The notes under the pieces are model-generated. The model was not told the origin of the DNA. It did not search any database and saw only the letters and a list, made by a program, of their open reading frames with translations. This document shows positions 49,506-57,505 of a DNA stretch of 64,000 nucleotides, one piece after another. Origin of the DNA: Burkholderia sp. SRS-W-2-2016 (GTDB lineage Bacteria; Pseudomonadota; Gammaproteobacteria; Burkholderiales; Burkholderiaceae); contig NZ_MSDV01000001.1 in NCBI RefSeq assembly GCF_001931485.1, forward strand, positions 22,279 through 86,278. The letters are read 5' to 3'. The position numbers and the translations under genes were made by a program. Within the stretch, counting starts at the first letter, position 1. Each line of letters starts with the position of its first letter.

Positions 49506-49805
49506 CTGAGCGAGGCCAGCTCTCAGCTCACCAAGCTGCCAGACGATGTTCTGGCGGGCGCCGGGAAAGTCTTGACGAAGAACGGCGACCCGTTCGTCGC
49601 GCTTCTCGACGCGCGTAAGCTGGGCTACTACCGCGCGCTTGAAGCCGAGCGCCGCCTCCGAGTCGTGCTGAGTGATATTGCGAAAGGCGTTGAAGACATG
49701 CTTTCAGGCCGCGTGAGTCCTGAGATTGAATTCCTAGAATCAGTTGGGGGTACTAACCCTCAAGACTGGTTTCGTCGGCATCACCGAAGCATACGGCGGT
49801 TCTGA
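49506..49805 (+). CDS. Phd/YefM-like antitoxin, possibly a remnant
   Basis: About 99 codons. The N-terminal text LTKLPDDVLAGAGKVLTKNGDPFVALLDARKL resembles Phd/YefM antitoxins (recall their R-NG-P-A motif). The only in-frame start that keeps it is CTG 49506, with AGAGGTG just upstream; TTG 49572 would cut off half the DNA-binding part. No toxin gene follows. Either an atypical start or a decayed antitoxin. Confidence 0.45.
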   Translation: MSEASSQLTKLPDDVLAGAGKVLTKNGDPFVALLDARKLGYYRALEAERRLRVVLSDIAKGVEDMLSGRVSPEIEFLESVGGTNPQDWFRRHHRSIRRF

Positions 49806-50003
49806 CGAGCACAGGACGCAGGCGACTGTTCCGCCCGCCTAGGTCACGCGAGACTGACGCGAACGCGGTGCTAGCTCGAATTCCACGAAAATGGGTGTGC
49901 CGGCACGGCCCGCGACTATTAGCTCTCGACAGCGAAGGCTCGGAGGAGGTTCGGTGCTTCGCGAGCGCCTGACTTCGGCAATTTCCGCAGCGTATGCCTA
50001 CTC

Positions 50004-50633
50004 TTATTTGTCAGCAAACGCCGCAGCGTTTCGCAGGACCTGCTTTGCATCGCCACGCATGAGCGCTTGCAGCGGCGTCGAATTGCCAAGCGTCGTTTTC
50101 GGGGTTGTGAAAAACTTCCACTTGCGCCAGCCGGCAGCGTTGCCAAGCCGTCTCGATACCTTCGCCAAAGTCTTACGGTCCAGCTCATCGACCAGGAAGA
50201 ACGCCGGATAGTAGGCGTCCCTCCCAATCTCAACGCTGAACAGGCGACGGGCGGCGAGGTCCTTGGCGAGCCTGTGCTCGGAGATGCCCGAGGCCGTGAG
50301 AAAGTCTGTTAAGTGCAGAAGCTTTCCCTTGGCGATAAGGGCGTAACGTGCCGACTTACCGCGCTTTGAGCCGCGTTTGCCGCCATTCGATGCCGACTGC
50401 ATTCGACCAGGAGTCGAGCTGACTTCCAAGTTCAAGGCCGTGGACAGGCCAGCGATTCGCATGAGACGGATTTTGAAAAGCCTGCCCAGCTCTGCATCTG
50501 GAATCTCAAGAAGCGCAGCAGCGGCCGTGGGGTCGAACAAGACTGCTGCCACGGCGGCCATGTGTATGACTCGCAAGGCCCGGGCGTCGTGATGCGGACT
50601 ATCTTGGCTTCCATCACTCGCCATCCGTGCCAT
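50004..50633 (-). CDS. Hypothetical protein with antitoxin-like C-terminus
   Basis: 209 aa from ATG 50631-50633 (a second ATG at 50622-50624). The C-terminal 45 residues (LGNSTPLQALMRGDAKQVL) resemble the MbcA/ParS/Xre toxin-binding domain. The basic stretch GGKRGSKRGKSARY may bind nucleic acid. Last gene of a three-gene coupled operon; overlaps the BPSL0761-like gene. No RES-type toxin is next to it. Confidence 0.6.
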   Translation of the reverse strand: MARMASDGSQDSPHHDARALRVIHMAAVAAVLFDPTAAAALLEIPDAELGRLFKIRLMRIAGLSTALNLEVSSTPGRMQSASNGGKRGSKRGKSARYALIAKGKLLHLTDFLTASGISEHRLAKDLAARRLFSVEIGRDAYYPAFFLVDELDRKTLAKVSRRLGNAAGWRKWKFFTTPKTTLGNSTPLQALMRGDAKQVLRNAAAFADK

Positions 50634-50922
50634 CCGCTTCTCCCTGGAAATGCGACTTCTTAACAGTCCATGTCTGATGCGCCAGGTTGAACTCGCGTGC
50701 GACCTGCTCGCCTTTGCCGCCGGGCGTTGATGGCGGTGCCCAGACTGTCGGAAGCGCCTCTGCCGATAAATCGAGGTCGACTTTCAAAGGGTAGTGCCGT
50801 AGGAGACTCGCAGCGACCGACTGTACAAGGCCGTGAATCGTAACTTCGTCCGCGCGAGAGAGTATCTCCAGGAAATCGCGGGTACCGAGCACAGCTTTGG
50901 TTCGCTCAGCTGGCGTGGTCAT
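50614..50922 (-). CDS. BPSL0761-family protein
   Basis: 102 aa from ATG 50920-50922, whose ATGA overlaps the previous stop. MTTPAERTKAVLGTRDFLE and SADEVTI/LLRHYPL-type text match the uncharacterised Burkholderia BPSL0761 family, common in genomic islands. Function unknown. Confidence 0.75.
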   Translation of the reverse strand: MTTPAERTKAVLGTRDFLEILSRADEVTIHGLVQSVAASLLRHYPLKVDLDLSAEALPTVWAPPSTPGGKGEQVAREFNLAHQTWTVKKSHFQGEADGTDGE

Positions 50923-51242
50923 CACGGCCTCTGCACTAGCGACTCGGCCGTGACATCTGTGTAGGACGTGATGTCGTTGACCTTGCACCACCGTTCCCAG
51001 AGATACCGACCGTTCTCGGACCATCCACGGGGTCCGACGAGCTGATAGACGCGCCCGGACGACGTGACGCCGCGCAGTACGGCCGGGTCGAACTCTTGAA
51101 TGGCGGTGCTGACACGGCCGGTGAGGTTGCGCACATCGCAGCCCACGAAATGCCTGGAGCCAAGTTGCGTTTCCAGGATTTGCCAGTCGGAAATTGACAT
51201 CTCAGGCTCAGCGCTCACATCCGCCACTCTCCAGACAGGCAT
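50922..51242 (-). CDS. Small hypothetical protein, first gene of the BPSL0761 operon
   Basis: 106 aa from ATG 51240-51242, with GGAGG upstream; a GTG two codons earlier overlaps that site. Sequence such as LGSRHFVGCDVRNLTGRVS and SGRVYQLVGPRG suggests a compact domain but no family was recognised. Its promoter region holds the GCGTGTAAAAAC motif shared with the DUF6471 gene. Confidence 0.65.
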   Translation of the reverse strand: MPVWRVADVSAEPEMSISDWQILETQLGSRHFVGCDVRNLTGRVSTAIQEFDPAVLRGVTSSGRVYQLVGPRGWSENGRYLWERWCKVNDITSYTDVTAESLVQRP

Positions 51243-51362
51243 GGTCACCTCCAGGTCTCAAGCCGCAGGGCGTTCCATCACGCAATATGATGCCGGTCCG
51301 CATTGCCGGAGCAGCCCGCGACGCACCTCGACGAGCAACGTGTCTCCACCGGCCACCGTTAC

Positions 51363-51381
51363 CGTGCGTTTTTACACGCGT
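51363..51381. promoter_or_regulatory. Operator-like motif upstream of the BPSL0761 operon
   Basis: On the minus strand, CGCGTGTAAAAACGCACG. Nearly the same as the motif at 51996-52013 ahead of the DUF6471 gene. About 120 bp upstream of the operon start. Confidence 0.5.
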
Positions 51382-51446
51382 TCCGCACAGGCGAAATATA
51401 GACTTGCCTTGCAGAAAATCAAGAAATTTTTGTCCGCGGCGTTGGC

Positions 51447-51983
51447 TTACCGAGCCGACGCTCCCGCGACGGCGGCGTCAATCATGTCTCGACTGTCGAG
51501 AAAGAACTGGAGGTCAGGGAATCGGCAGACGGTGGCACATTGAAGAAACAATACAGTGGAAAGCGTTCCGTCCACTATCTGGCTCTTCAATGTCTCGGCG
51601 GCAACCTCGACGCCGATTTCGGCCAGGCGTTGAGAAAGCAGGATATGGTTCAGCCATGGCTGGGTCACGAGTTCCGCCTGAATGACGTCAGCAGCGCACT
51701 TTTCCCAGCTTGCGCCACTGCGCAGCGGAACAGTCCATTGCTCGGGGTATTGGCTTTCCGAGGCGGCCAAGGTTTGAAGGAAGAAGGAAAAGCGGAAGGT
51801 GCCGCGCTGGATTTTGCCTTCCACAGAACGTGACGATTCGGACAAGCCCATAGTATTCAGCGCGTCCGCAAGTTGCGCGTAACTCACGTCCCGGCGCGCC
51901 AACGCGACCCGGATGGCGCGTGAGGCGAGCTTTGACCAATGAGCGTCGACAGTTACAGGGTTCGCAGGATTCCGCATAGCCAT
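51447..51983 (-). CDS. Tandem DUF6471 protein
   Basis: 178 aa from ATG 51981-51983. Two copies of the same domain: residues ~14-83 (WSKLASRAIRVALARRDVS, FFLQTLAAS) and ~91-165 (WEKCAADVIQAELVTQ, LFLQCATVC). Copy 1 matches DUF6471 better; copy 2 is more divergent. DUF6471 proteins are small, HTH-like and uncharacterised; two in one chain is unusual. A palindromic motif lies 13 bp upstream of the start. Confidence 0.65.
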   Translation of the reverse strand: MAMRNPANPVTVDAHWSKLASRAIRVALARRDVSYAQLADALNTMGLSESSRSVEGKIQRGTFRFSFFLQTLAASESQYPEQWTVPLRSGASWEKCAADVIQAELVTQPWLNHILLSQRLAEIGVEVAAETLKSQIVDGTLSTVLFLQCATVCRFPDLQFFLDSRDMIDAAVAGASAR

Positions 51984-51995
51984 ATACCATGAAAT

Positions 51996-52013
51996 GCGTG
52001 TAAAAACACACGC
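51996..52013. promoter_or_regulatory. Palindromic operator-like motif upstream of the DUF6471 gene
   Basis: GCGTGT-AAAAAC-ACACGC, perfect 6-bp arms, 13-30 bp before the DUF6471 ATG. Shared with 51363-51381, which suggests one regulator for both transcription units, perhaps the DUF6471 protein. Confidence 0.55.
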
Positions 52014-52593
52014 AAGCGTTAATTGTGAATGTTGCAGTGGGGTTCCGCAACTGGTGCGGCTAGACAGAATGCAGTGATGGCTGAAGCGATGCGCTCATCG
52101 CCGTCAGTAAACGTATATCGGGCAAGGCATTATTCGCCAAATTTACACACGCGTGCTGCTACGCGCTTCGGCTATTCGTTGCAAAGCTTTGGCCGACACG
52201 TGCAATCTGGCTTTTTCCAAGTGCCTTGCTTCAAGCGACCATTCCGCTCGCGACGTACCGCCGTTCATGCGCACGGCTTCGCAATTCACCACTCAGCACC
52301 GGATGACGCATTTGTTTCCGAACACCAGGAGAACTCGCTCGGCCGAGTTATCAAAGGCCGTGAAAGTCCGCATGGCCGTCGGGGGAAGCGGTGGGGTGAT
52401 GCCTGATTTCTCGGGCGCCGAAGGCGCCGCAACCGGAACCGCGACGCTAGCTCGGACCTTGGGAAAGCCGGTATATTGGCAACTGGTCGGAAACAAGGGA
52501 ATGGTATGCAGTCGATTCGCCAAGTTTGCCGTTCGGATGCCAATACCCCAGCAGCTTGGAACGTTAGCGGCCCATCAAGGCCTGCCGTTGACC
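52014..52593. other. Gap between the DUF6471 and SWIM genes
   Basis: 580 bp. A stretch around 52290-52400 has coding-like composition but no start, and may be a gene fragment. TTTACACACGCGTG near 52140 partly resembles the operator motif. No gene supported. Confidence 0.35.
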
Positions 52594-54366
52594 TCAGGAC
52601 AGTTTGGCGAGCAGCTTGATGAAGTTGCGCTTCGCGCGATACGTCGCCCGAATCTCTTCCAGTTCACGGGTGAACTCCCCACGTTCATCCAGCCTTGCGC
52701 GCAGCATGGCGATGGCCTGCACAATTTCAAATGCCTCGTCATAACGGGCGTTGCGCGAGCCGTTCTCGGCAGCGACCGGCAGCAGGCGGTGATAAAGAGC
52801 GATGGCGTCGTGCGGATGGGTTTTGCCGCGGATAGCCGCTATTTCAGGCCACAGCTGAATTGAGACCGGACCTCCGGTGAACGTTTCCCATGCGACGTCG
52901 TTCTCCCTCCCGGCCAGAAAAACCCTGACCAGCTCGCTTCGCGTCGCGCGCTGCCAGACGCTGCGCTTCGATTCTGCGACCGACTCCTCCTCGCTGACCA
53001 GCGCCCAAAGATGCCTCAGGGCCCGCTCCCGGGTTTCGTCATGCCTGCCGGTGGCGGTAGCGACTTTCATCAAGGCCGAAAAAGCCTCGGCCGTCGACTG
53101 CATTTCGTAGCGGCGCCACGCGAACGCATCGGCCTTCTCGAATTCGCTGCGACCCAGATACGCATCAATGCAGAAGTCGAGCAGGCGCTGGTCAAAGCTT
53201 TTGCCGGATTCCTTGATGCCGCGCTCGGCCCACGCGAGCCCCTCGTCCGGGCGACCATGCTTCACGCAAAGCTCCGCCACCAGCAGAAAGCGGTACGGAC
53301 TCGAGAGGTCCTTAGAGCGAATACGAATCAACGTATCCACATCACCGTCGAGTTCGGCCAGCGCTTCCATCGCGTGTTCGAGCTGCATGCGCGGCGAGTC
53401 GTATGACCGTCGATATTCCTTGCTTGGCACGAGCGCGGGCAGCGTTTCCCAGGCCTCGCTGACGAGTTCGCGATAGCGGCTCAACCCGTTCTTGCCCAAT
53501 GGCTGCGCATAGGACGGAAGAACGTTGTAGAACGTGTCCCACTTGCCTTCCGTCTGAAAGCGGAAGAGTCGCTCCGCAAGCTTCACCGGGTCGGGGCCCG
53601 TCAACGTGCAGGCATCGAGGTGAACAGACGCCAGCTCGAGGATGGCCGGCATGACGTCTCCACCGGAGTCGTCAATCTGTTCGAGGCTCTTTTCCGCGCC
53701 TGCAATCGCCAGCTCGGAAAGTTCGACCACCTGTGCGGCGTGTGGCCCGGCAAGCCTCTGACGCAACATGTCGGCCAGCGACATCAGGCCGTCGCCGTAT
53801 GCACCGGACTCACGCCAATCCAGCGGCCGGGAAATGCGTGTCGCCTGCCTGACGGCGGCCTTCATGCCGGGCAAATCAGATGCCCCAGCGGCACGCGCAG
53901 CGAACAGCAGCTTGTCGCGCAACGTCGGGTCGCGTTCGACGGCGTCCATCAACAATTCCAGAAGCGCGTCCTTGTCCAGCGTCGTCGCGTATTCGCGAAT
54001 CAGTTCCTCGAAGGTTTTGCGCTTTTTGCGCGGCTTCAACTGAGCCGATTCCTCGGCGTGAAACACCTCATCACCGGAATTTTCGAGCCAGGAAAGCGCG
54101 ACGGCGACAGCGTGCTTGCAGAACGCGCCTTCGTCGCCTATCGGACAGTTGCACTCATATGCGAGTTCGCCATCGTCGGCGGCAAGCTCAACCCGGTAAC
54201 GGTGCGTGCCTCGCACGGTGGCGCGAACAACTTCATCGCGCTCTTCAAGGCGGGAGACGACGCCCTCGTGAAAATAGGCCTTGCCGCGCGCAAAGGTCTT
54301 CGTGTCGGCGAGCGACTGGACTGCAGCGAGAGTGAGAACCTCGGACAGCTTTGCAGACTGGGACAT
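52594..54366 (-). CDS. SWIM zinc-finger protein
   Basis: 590 aa from ATG 54364-54366. SWIM motif CNCPIGDEGAFCKHA (CxC...CxH) at about residues 74-88. The remaining ~480 residues are helical and repeat-like (DEGLAWAERGIKESG, EKADAFAWRRYEMQ), a TPR-type solenoid. SWIM proteins of this layout are frequent, uncharacterised and often on islands. The zinc finger may bind DNA or protein. It faces away from the ParB-recombinase operon. Confidence 0.8.
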   Translation of the reverse strand: MSQSAKLSEVLTLAAVQSLADTKTFARGKAYFHEGVVSRLEERDEVVRATVRGTHRYRVELAADDGELAYECNCPIGDEGAFCKHAVAVALSWLENSGDEVFHAEESAQLKPRKKRKTFEELIREYATTLDKDALLELLMDAVERDPTLRDKLLFAARAAGASDLPGMKAAVRQATRISRPLDWRESGAYGDGLMSLADMLRQRLAGPHAAQVVELSELAIAGAEKSLEQIDDSGGDVMPAILELASVHLDACTLTGPDPVKLAERLFRFQTEGKWDTFYNVLPSYAQPLGKNGLSRYRELVSEAWETLPALVPSKEYRRSYDSPRMQLEHAMEALAELDGDVDTLIRIRSKDLSSPYRFLLVAELCVKHGRPDEGLAWAERGIKESGKSFDQRLLDFCIDAYLGRSEFEKADAFAWRRYEMQSTAEAFSALMKVATATGRHDETRERALRHLWALVSEEESVAESKRSVWQRATRSELVRVFLAGRENDVAWETFTGGPVSIQLWPEIAAIRGKTHPHDAIALYHRLLPVAAENGSRNARYDEAFEIVQAIAMLRARLDERGEFTRELEEIRATYRAKRNFIKLLAKLS

Positions 54367-54605
54367 CGGGTGAGCGGTGAAAACGGATAATGCCGCGACG
54401 CGCGGCGCACAGGCACGATGATACGGCGATGAGCAAGCAGGCGGCCAATTTTGAACGTGCGCGTGATGGCCTGAACGCTTGCGAAATGCGATTTAGCCTG
54501 GCCGTGGGTCCGTGTCGCCGGGTGGTGTGGTCGAGTTCGGCCCTCATGGAAGCTCTAAAATTGCCTCGCCTATTGCCGCTTGAATCACTGTGACCTGCTC
54601 AATCC

Positions 54606-55292
54606 ATGACCAACCTTGACCTCTCATTTGACCCGCACTTCGAAAGGCGCCCAGCGCTGCGGTGGTGGCCGTGGGTCGGCAGCCAGTACGCAAACTCGCC
54701 GGTCCGCACCTTGGTCCTCGGGGAAAGCATCTACGAGTGAACGAAGACGCCGCGGGAACAGGAAATCTTTCGGACCCGGTACGCGAGGCCAGATGCGCTG
54801 CGTGTCACGCACTTGAACCATGCCCTGCAGTTCAAGCGTAACTCGCGGTACGTGCGGAACATCGAGCGAGCAGTGCTCTGTTCAGCCAAACCGACGAATG
54901 ACCACAAACTCGCGTTCTGGTCGTCGGTGGCGTATCACAACCTCGTGCTCGAGCCGCTGCGGTCGCTGAAGCACCGGCCGTCACAGCGCCAGTTTCGCGC
55001 CGGATGGGACGAGGTGCTCGACCTGGTCAACCCGCTGGCCGTCAAGCAGATACTGGTATACGGCGTCGGGTCAGTCGATGCGCTAAAGGAAGTTGCTGCC
55101 CAGCGTCAGCTCCCATGCCGAATCGAGAAGATTCCGCAGAATATCAACAGGTGCTACCCTCGCGCCGGCGCGCTCTCGACAGCTAGCGGAAAAATTCAGT
55201 TGCTGTTCGTCCTGCACCCGAGTCGTCCTTTCAGCTGGAAGCCCTGGAGCGCGGTTATCCAGGAGCGGCTTTCACTGTCCGTGGCCGTTTGA
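54606..55292 (+). pseudogene. Gene of an unrecognised family broken by one TGA
   Basis: Starts at ATG 54606 (MTNLDLSFDPHFERRPALRW). At codon 45 (54738-54740) TGA stands where the motif LVLGESIYE(W) should continue, then the same frame stays open to 55292 (TKTPREQEIF and on). TGG to TGA is a single-base change. LVLGES and the last strand LLFVLHPSRPFSW loosely recall uracil-DNA-glycosylase folds; that reading is weak. Confidence 0.55.
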
Positions 55293-55703
55293 CGTCCGTC
55301 CCCTTCGGCAAAAATGGGTGAATTCCTTCTGCAGGACGGCCACGTGCGACCGTGAGAATGAATGGTACCGGGCATCGACATACCCACCGTCATCGAGTAC
55401 GTTTCAAATGGACGAGCGGAACGGCGAGCTCGACAGTTTGCTTGGGCGACCATCCGATGGTCACCATCGCTGATGAAGTCTCACCAGCGAGCTCCGTACA
55501 TTGCCAGTTGTTAAAGAACGTCCGCTCGCCCTTGAGCATGCTGGCTTCTGGCGTCCAAGCGAGGTCGCTCAAATGCTTCTGGCCGAGCAGCCCGGCGGGT
55601 GGCGGCAACTCCCTTCGCTCCGGCAACAGCGCCATTGCCGGACATAGATGGCGGTGGTCCTCGTCTCGCGGCGCGTTGCAACCTCCGCCATGTCAGAGCT
55701 CGA
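55293..55703. other. Gap between the broken gene and the ParB operon
   Basis: 411 bp. A minus-strand frame at 55390-55635 (containing SSAMVTIGWSPKQTVELAV) has some coding character but no clear start or family. Left end of the recombinase/ParB unit probably lies here; no repeats were seen. Confidence 0.35.
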
Positions 55704-56606
55704 CTATAGCGCCGCGCTGAATTGCTGCTGGTCGAGAGAAATGGTCGCAATGATGGACTCAAACTCCACCATCAAATCCGGATGATGCTGGGCAACGTAC
55801 TGACGTGCCGCTTCATTTTCGAGGAGTTTGGCGAGATACCCTTTGGCGAGCACCAGATTGAGCACGTCCTGGCCGTAATTCTGCTCGACCAACTTGTATT
55901 GACCTTGGAGATTACTCATTTCGCGCTCCATTTTCGCCATCTGCTCCGGGCTGACGCCGGTCAGTTTGCGTGGCTTCTTACCCTCCACCAGAAGCGCTGC
56001 TGGCGTAGCAACCAGCAATGCCTCCGCGTAGGCAACGGACACATTGTTCGCAGCCACCATCAGCTCTACGCATTCAACTTGCCGCGTCGGTTTCATTTTG
56101 CGGATAGCGCGAACGAGCTCAGCCGAAAACTGCCGGTCGCCGAGAAGTTCGGCCGCTTCCGGGCACACGCCATCGAGGAGCGACATCTTCTTCATGATTT
56201 GGGATACGTCGACGGAAAGAGCTTTCGCCAACCGCTCGGGCGATACGCCTCTCTCAATTACGCGCCGTATCATGTAGTGCTCCTGGATTGTCGACAGGCG
56301 ATTGACACGGTTGTTATAGGTGTAGCTTTCGTCGTCGGTCGCGACAAGGCAGGCGGCACGCTCATGCTTCAGGTCCTGGATGGCGAGCAAGCGCAGATGG
56401 CCATCCAGAAGAACATGTTGCCCGGAAGACTGGTCCGCGGCCATTACAGAAAGCGGTTCAATGAGGCCCACCTCCTCGATTGAGGTTCTTATCTGCTTGT
56501 ATTTGCGTGATTCGACCACGGGCGCAGGTATTCTGCGCGATGGCAAGATGCTGCAGACCGGCACCGATAGCGGCTCGGGAATGAATCCAAGGGTGACTCC
56601 AGTCAT
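55704..56606 (-). CDS. ParB/RepB-family protein 2
   Basis: 300 aa from ATG 56604-56606, which overlaps the upstream stop (ATGA). ParB N-terminal nuclease-like fold at ~20-105 (GLIEPLSVMAADQ, VLLDGHLRLLAI), then a helix-turn-helix region (GVSPERLAKALSVDVSQIM) and a RepB-type C-terminal domain. No ParA gene is present, so a plasmid-partition role is unlikely. The DGHLR motif replaces the ENxxR-type CTP-binding box of true ParB. Probably a DNA-binding partner of the recombinase. Confidence 0.8.
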   Translation of the reverse strand: MTGVTLGFIPEPLSVPVCSILPSRRIPAPVVESRKYKQIRTSIEEVGLIEPLSVMAADQSSGQHVLLDGHLRLLAIQDLKHERAACLVATDDESYTYNNRVNRLSTIQEHYMIRRVIERGVSPERLAKALSVDVSQIMKKMSLLDGVCPEAAELLGDRQFSAELVRAIRKMKPTRQVECVELMVAANNVSVAYAEALLVATPAALLVEGKKPRKLTGVSPEQMAKMEREMSNLQGQYKLVEQNYGQDVLNLVLAKGYLAKLLENEAARQYVAQHHPDLMVEFESIIATISLDQQQFSAAL

Positions 56607-57505
56607 GTGGCACTCCCGCTTGGCCAAACGCGCTCGGCAAGGTACTTCGGCAGGCTGGCCAGTCCCTCCGCGCGTAAGAGGTTGATGAAGTTCTCATCAG
56701 AAAACAGCTGCCTCAATGCACCGACGACAAACAACAACCGCTGTTGTGCGAATTCGGCCTTTCTGACCATGGATTTCTGACGTTCTACTTCTCGCTCGTA
56801 CGTTCGCACGAGGCTAGATGTCGTGACGGCGGCAGACTTGCTGGTCATATTGTGTGCGGTGCTTCGTCCGAGTGCCTTTCTTCGCTCAATGACACGACGG
56901 GCGCTCATCAGTTGCTTGCCCCGCAATTTTCCCGATTCGTACGCCTCCTGGAGCGCGGCCTGTATTTGGGTATCGTCGTCGCCGGCTCCGACAATGATGA
57001 GGGCGGCATTCAGGGGAACGAGGCCTTTCTCCACCGCAACAACAAGTCTTTCTTCACCCTGATGCAGCAGCGTGAGGATGCCGTGAACATAGGTCGCCGT
57101 GAGCCCTGTCTTTTCGGCGATGACCTTTGGCGCATATCCCTGTTCCTGCAATTGCCGAATGCCAGCGAGCCGTTCGAGAGGGCGACACTGCCTGCGCGCG
57201 ATGTTTTCAGTCAGACTCATGACGAACGCGTCCTCGTCGCTCACACTGACCACAAGCGCGGGGATAGTCGCCTCTCCAAGCGAGCGGAACGCCTTTAATC
57301 GGCCTTCGCCGCACACGAGCAGATATTTTTCTACGCCGCTGGCCGTTGCTCGCGGCGTGACGACGATAGGCTTTTTGAGACCGATGGTCTTGATGTTGTC
57401 GACGATTTCCTTGAAGACGCGACCGTTCCGCTCTCGCGCATTGAGAACTTCAATCTGGGAGACCGGGACCATCCGGATTTCTCCGGTCTGCTGCTGCGTA
57501 TTCAC
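56603..57505 (-). CDS. ParB-family protein 1
   Basis: 300 aa from GTG 57503-57505, overlapping the recombinase stop (GTGA). ParB N-terminal domain at ~5-100: VLNARERNGRVFKEIVDNI, VCGEGRLKAFRSLGE and SLTENIARRQCRPLE, which keeps the GEGR and ENIARR CTP-binding-type motifs. An HTH follows (YAPKVIAEKTGLTATYVHG). Same length as ParB protein 2. Translationally coupled on both sides. Confidence 0.82.
   Translation of the reverse strand: MNTQQQTGEIRMVPVSQIEVLNARERNGRVFKEIVDNIKTIGLKKPIVVTPRATASGVEKYLLVCGEGRLKAFRSLGEATIPALVVSVSDEDAFVMSLTENIARRQCRPLERLAGIRQLQEQGYAPKVIAEKTGLTATYVHGILTLLHQGEERLVVAVEKGLVPLNAALIIVGAGDDDTQIQAALQEAYESGKLRGKQLMSARRVIERRKALGRSTAHNMTSKSAAVTTSSLVRTYEREVERQKSMVRKAEFAQQRLLFVVGALRQLFSDENFINLLRAEGLASLPKYLAERVWPSGSAT

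Noticed and set aside
48949..49509. 186-aa plus-strand frame and 90-aa minus-strand frame after tniQ
   Set aside because: Both are low-complexity, overlap each other and lack ribosome sites and family features.
52153..52863. 236-aa plus-strand frame
   Set aside because: Its second half overlaps the SWIM gene in antisense and its first half has no clear start; at most a small fragment is real.
55704..57505. Plasmid partition locus
   Set aside because: No ParA, no parS-like palindromes were seen, and the genes are coupled to a serine recombinase.
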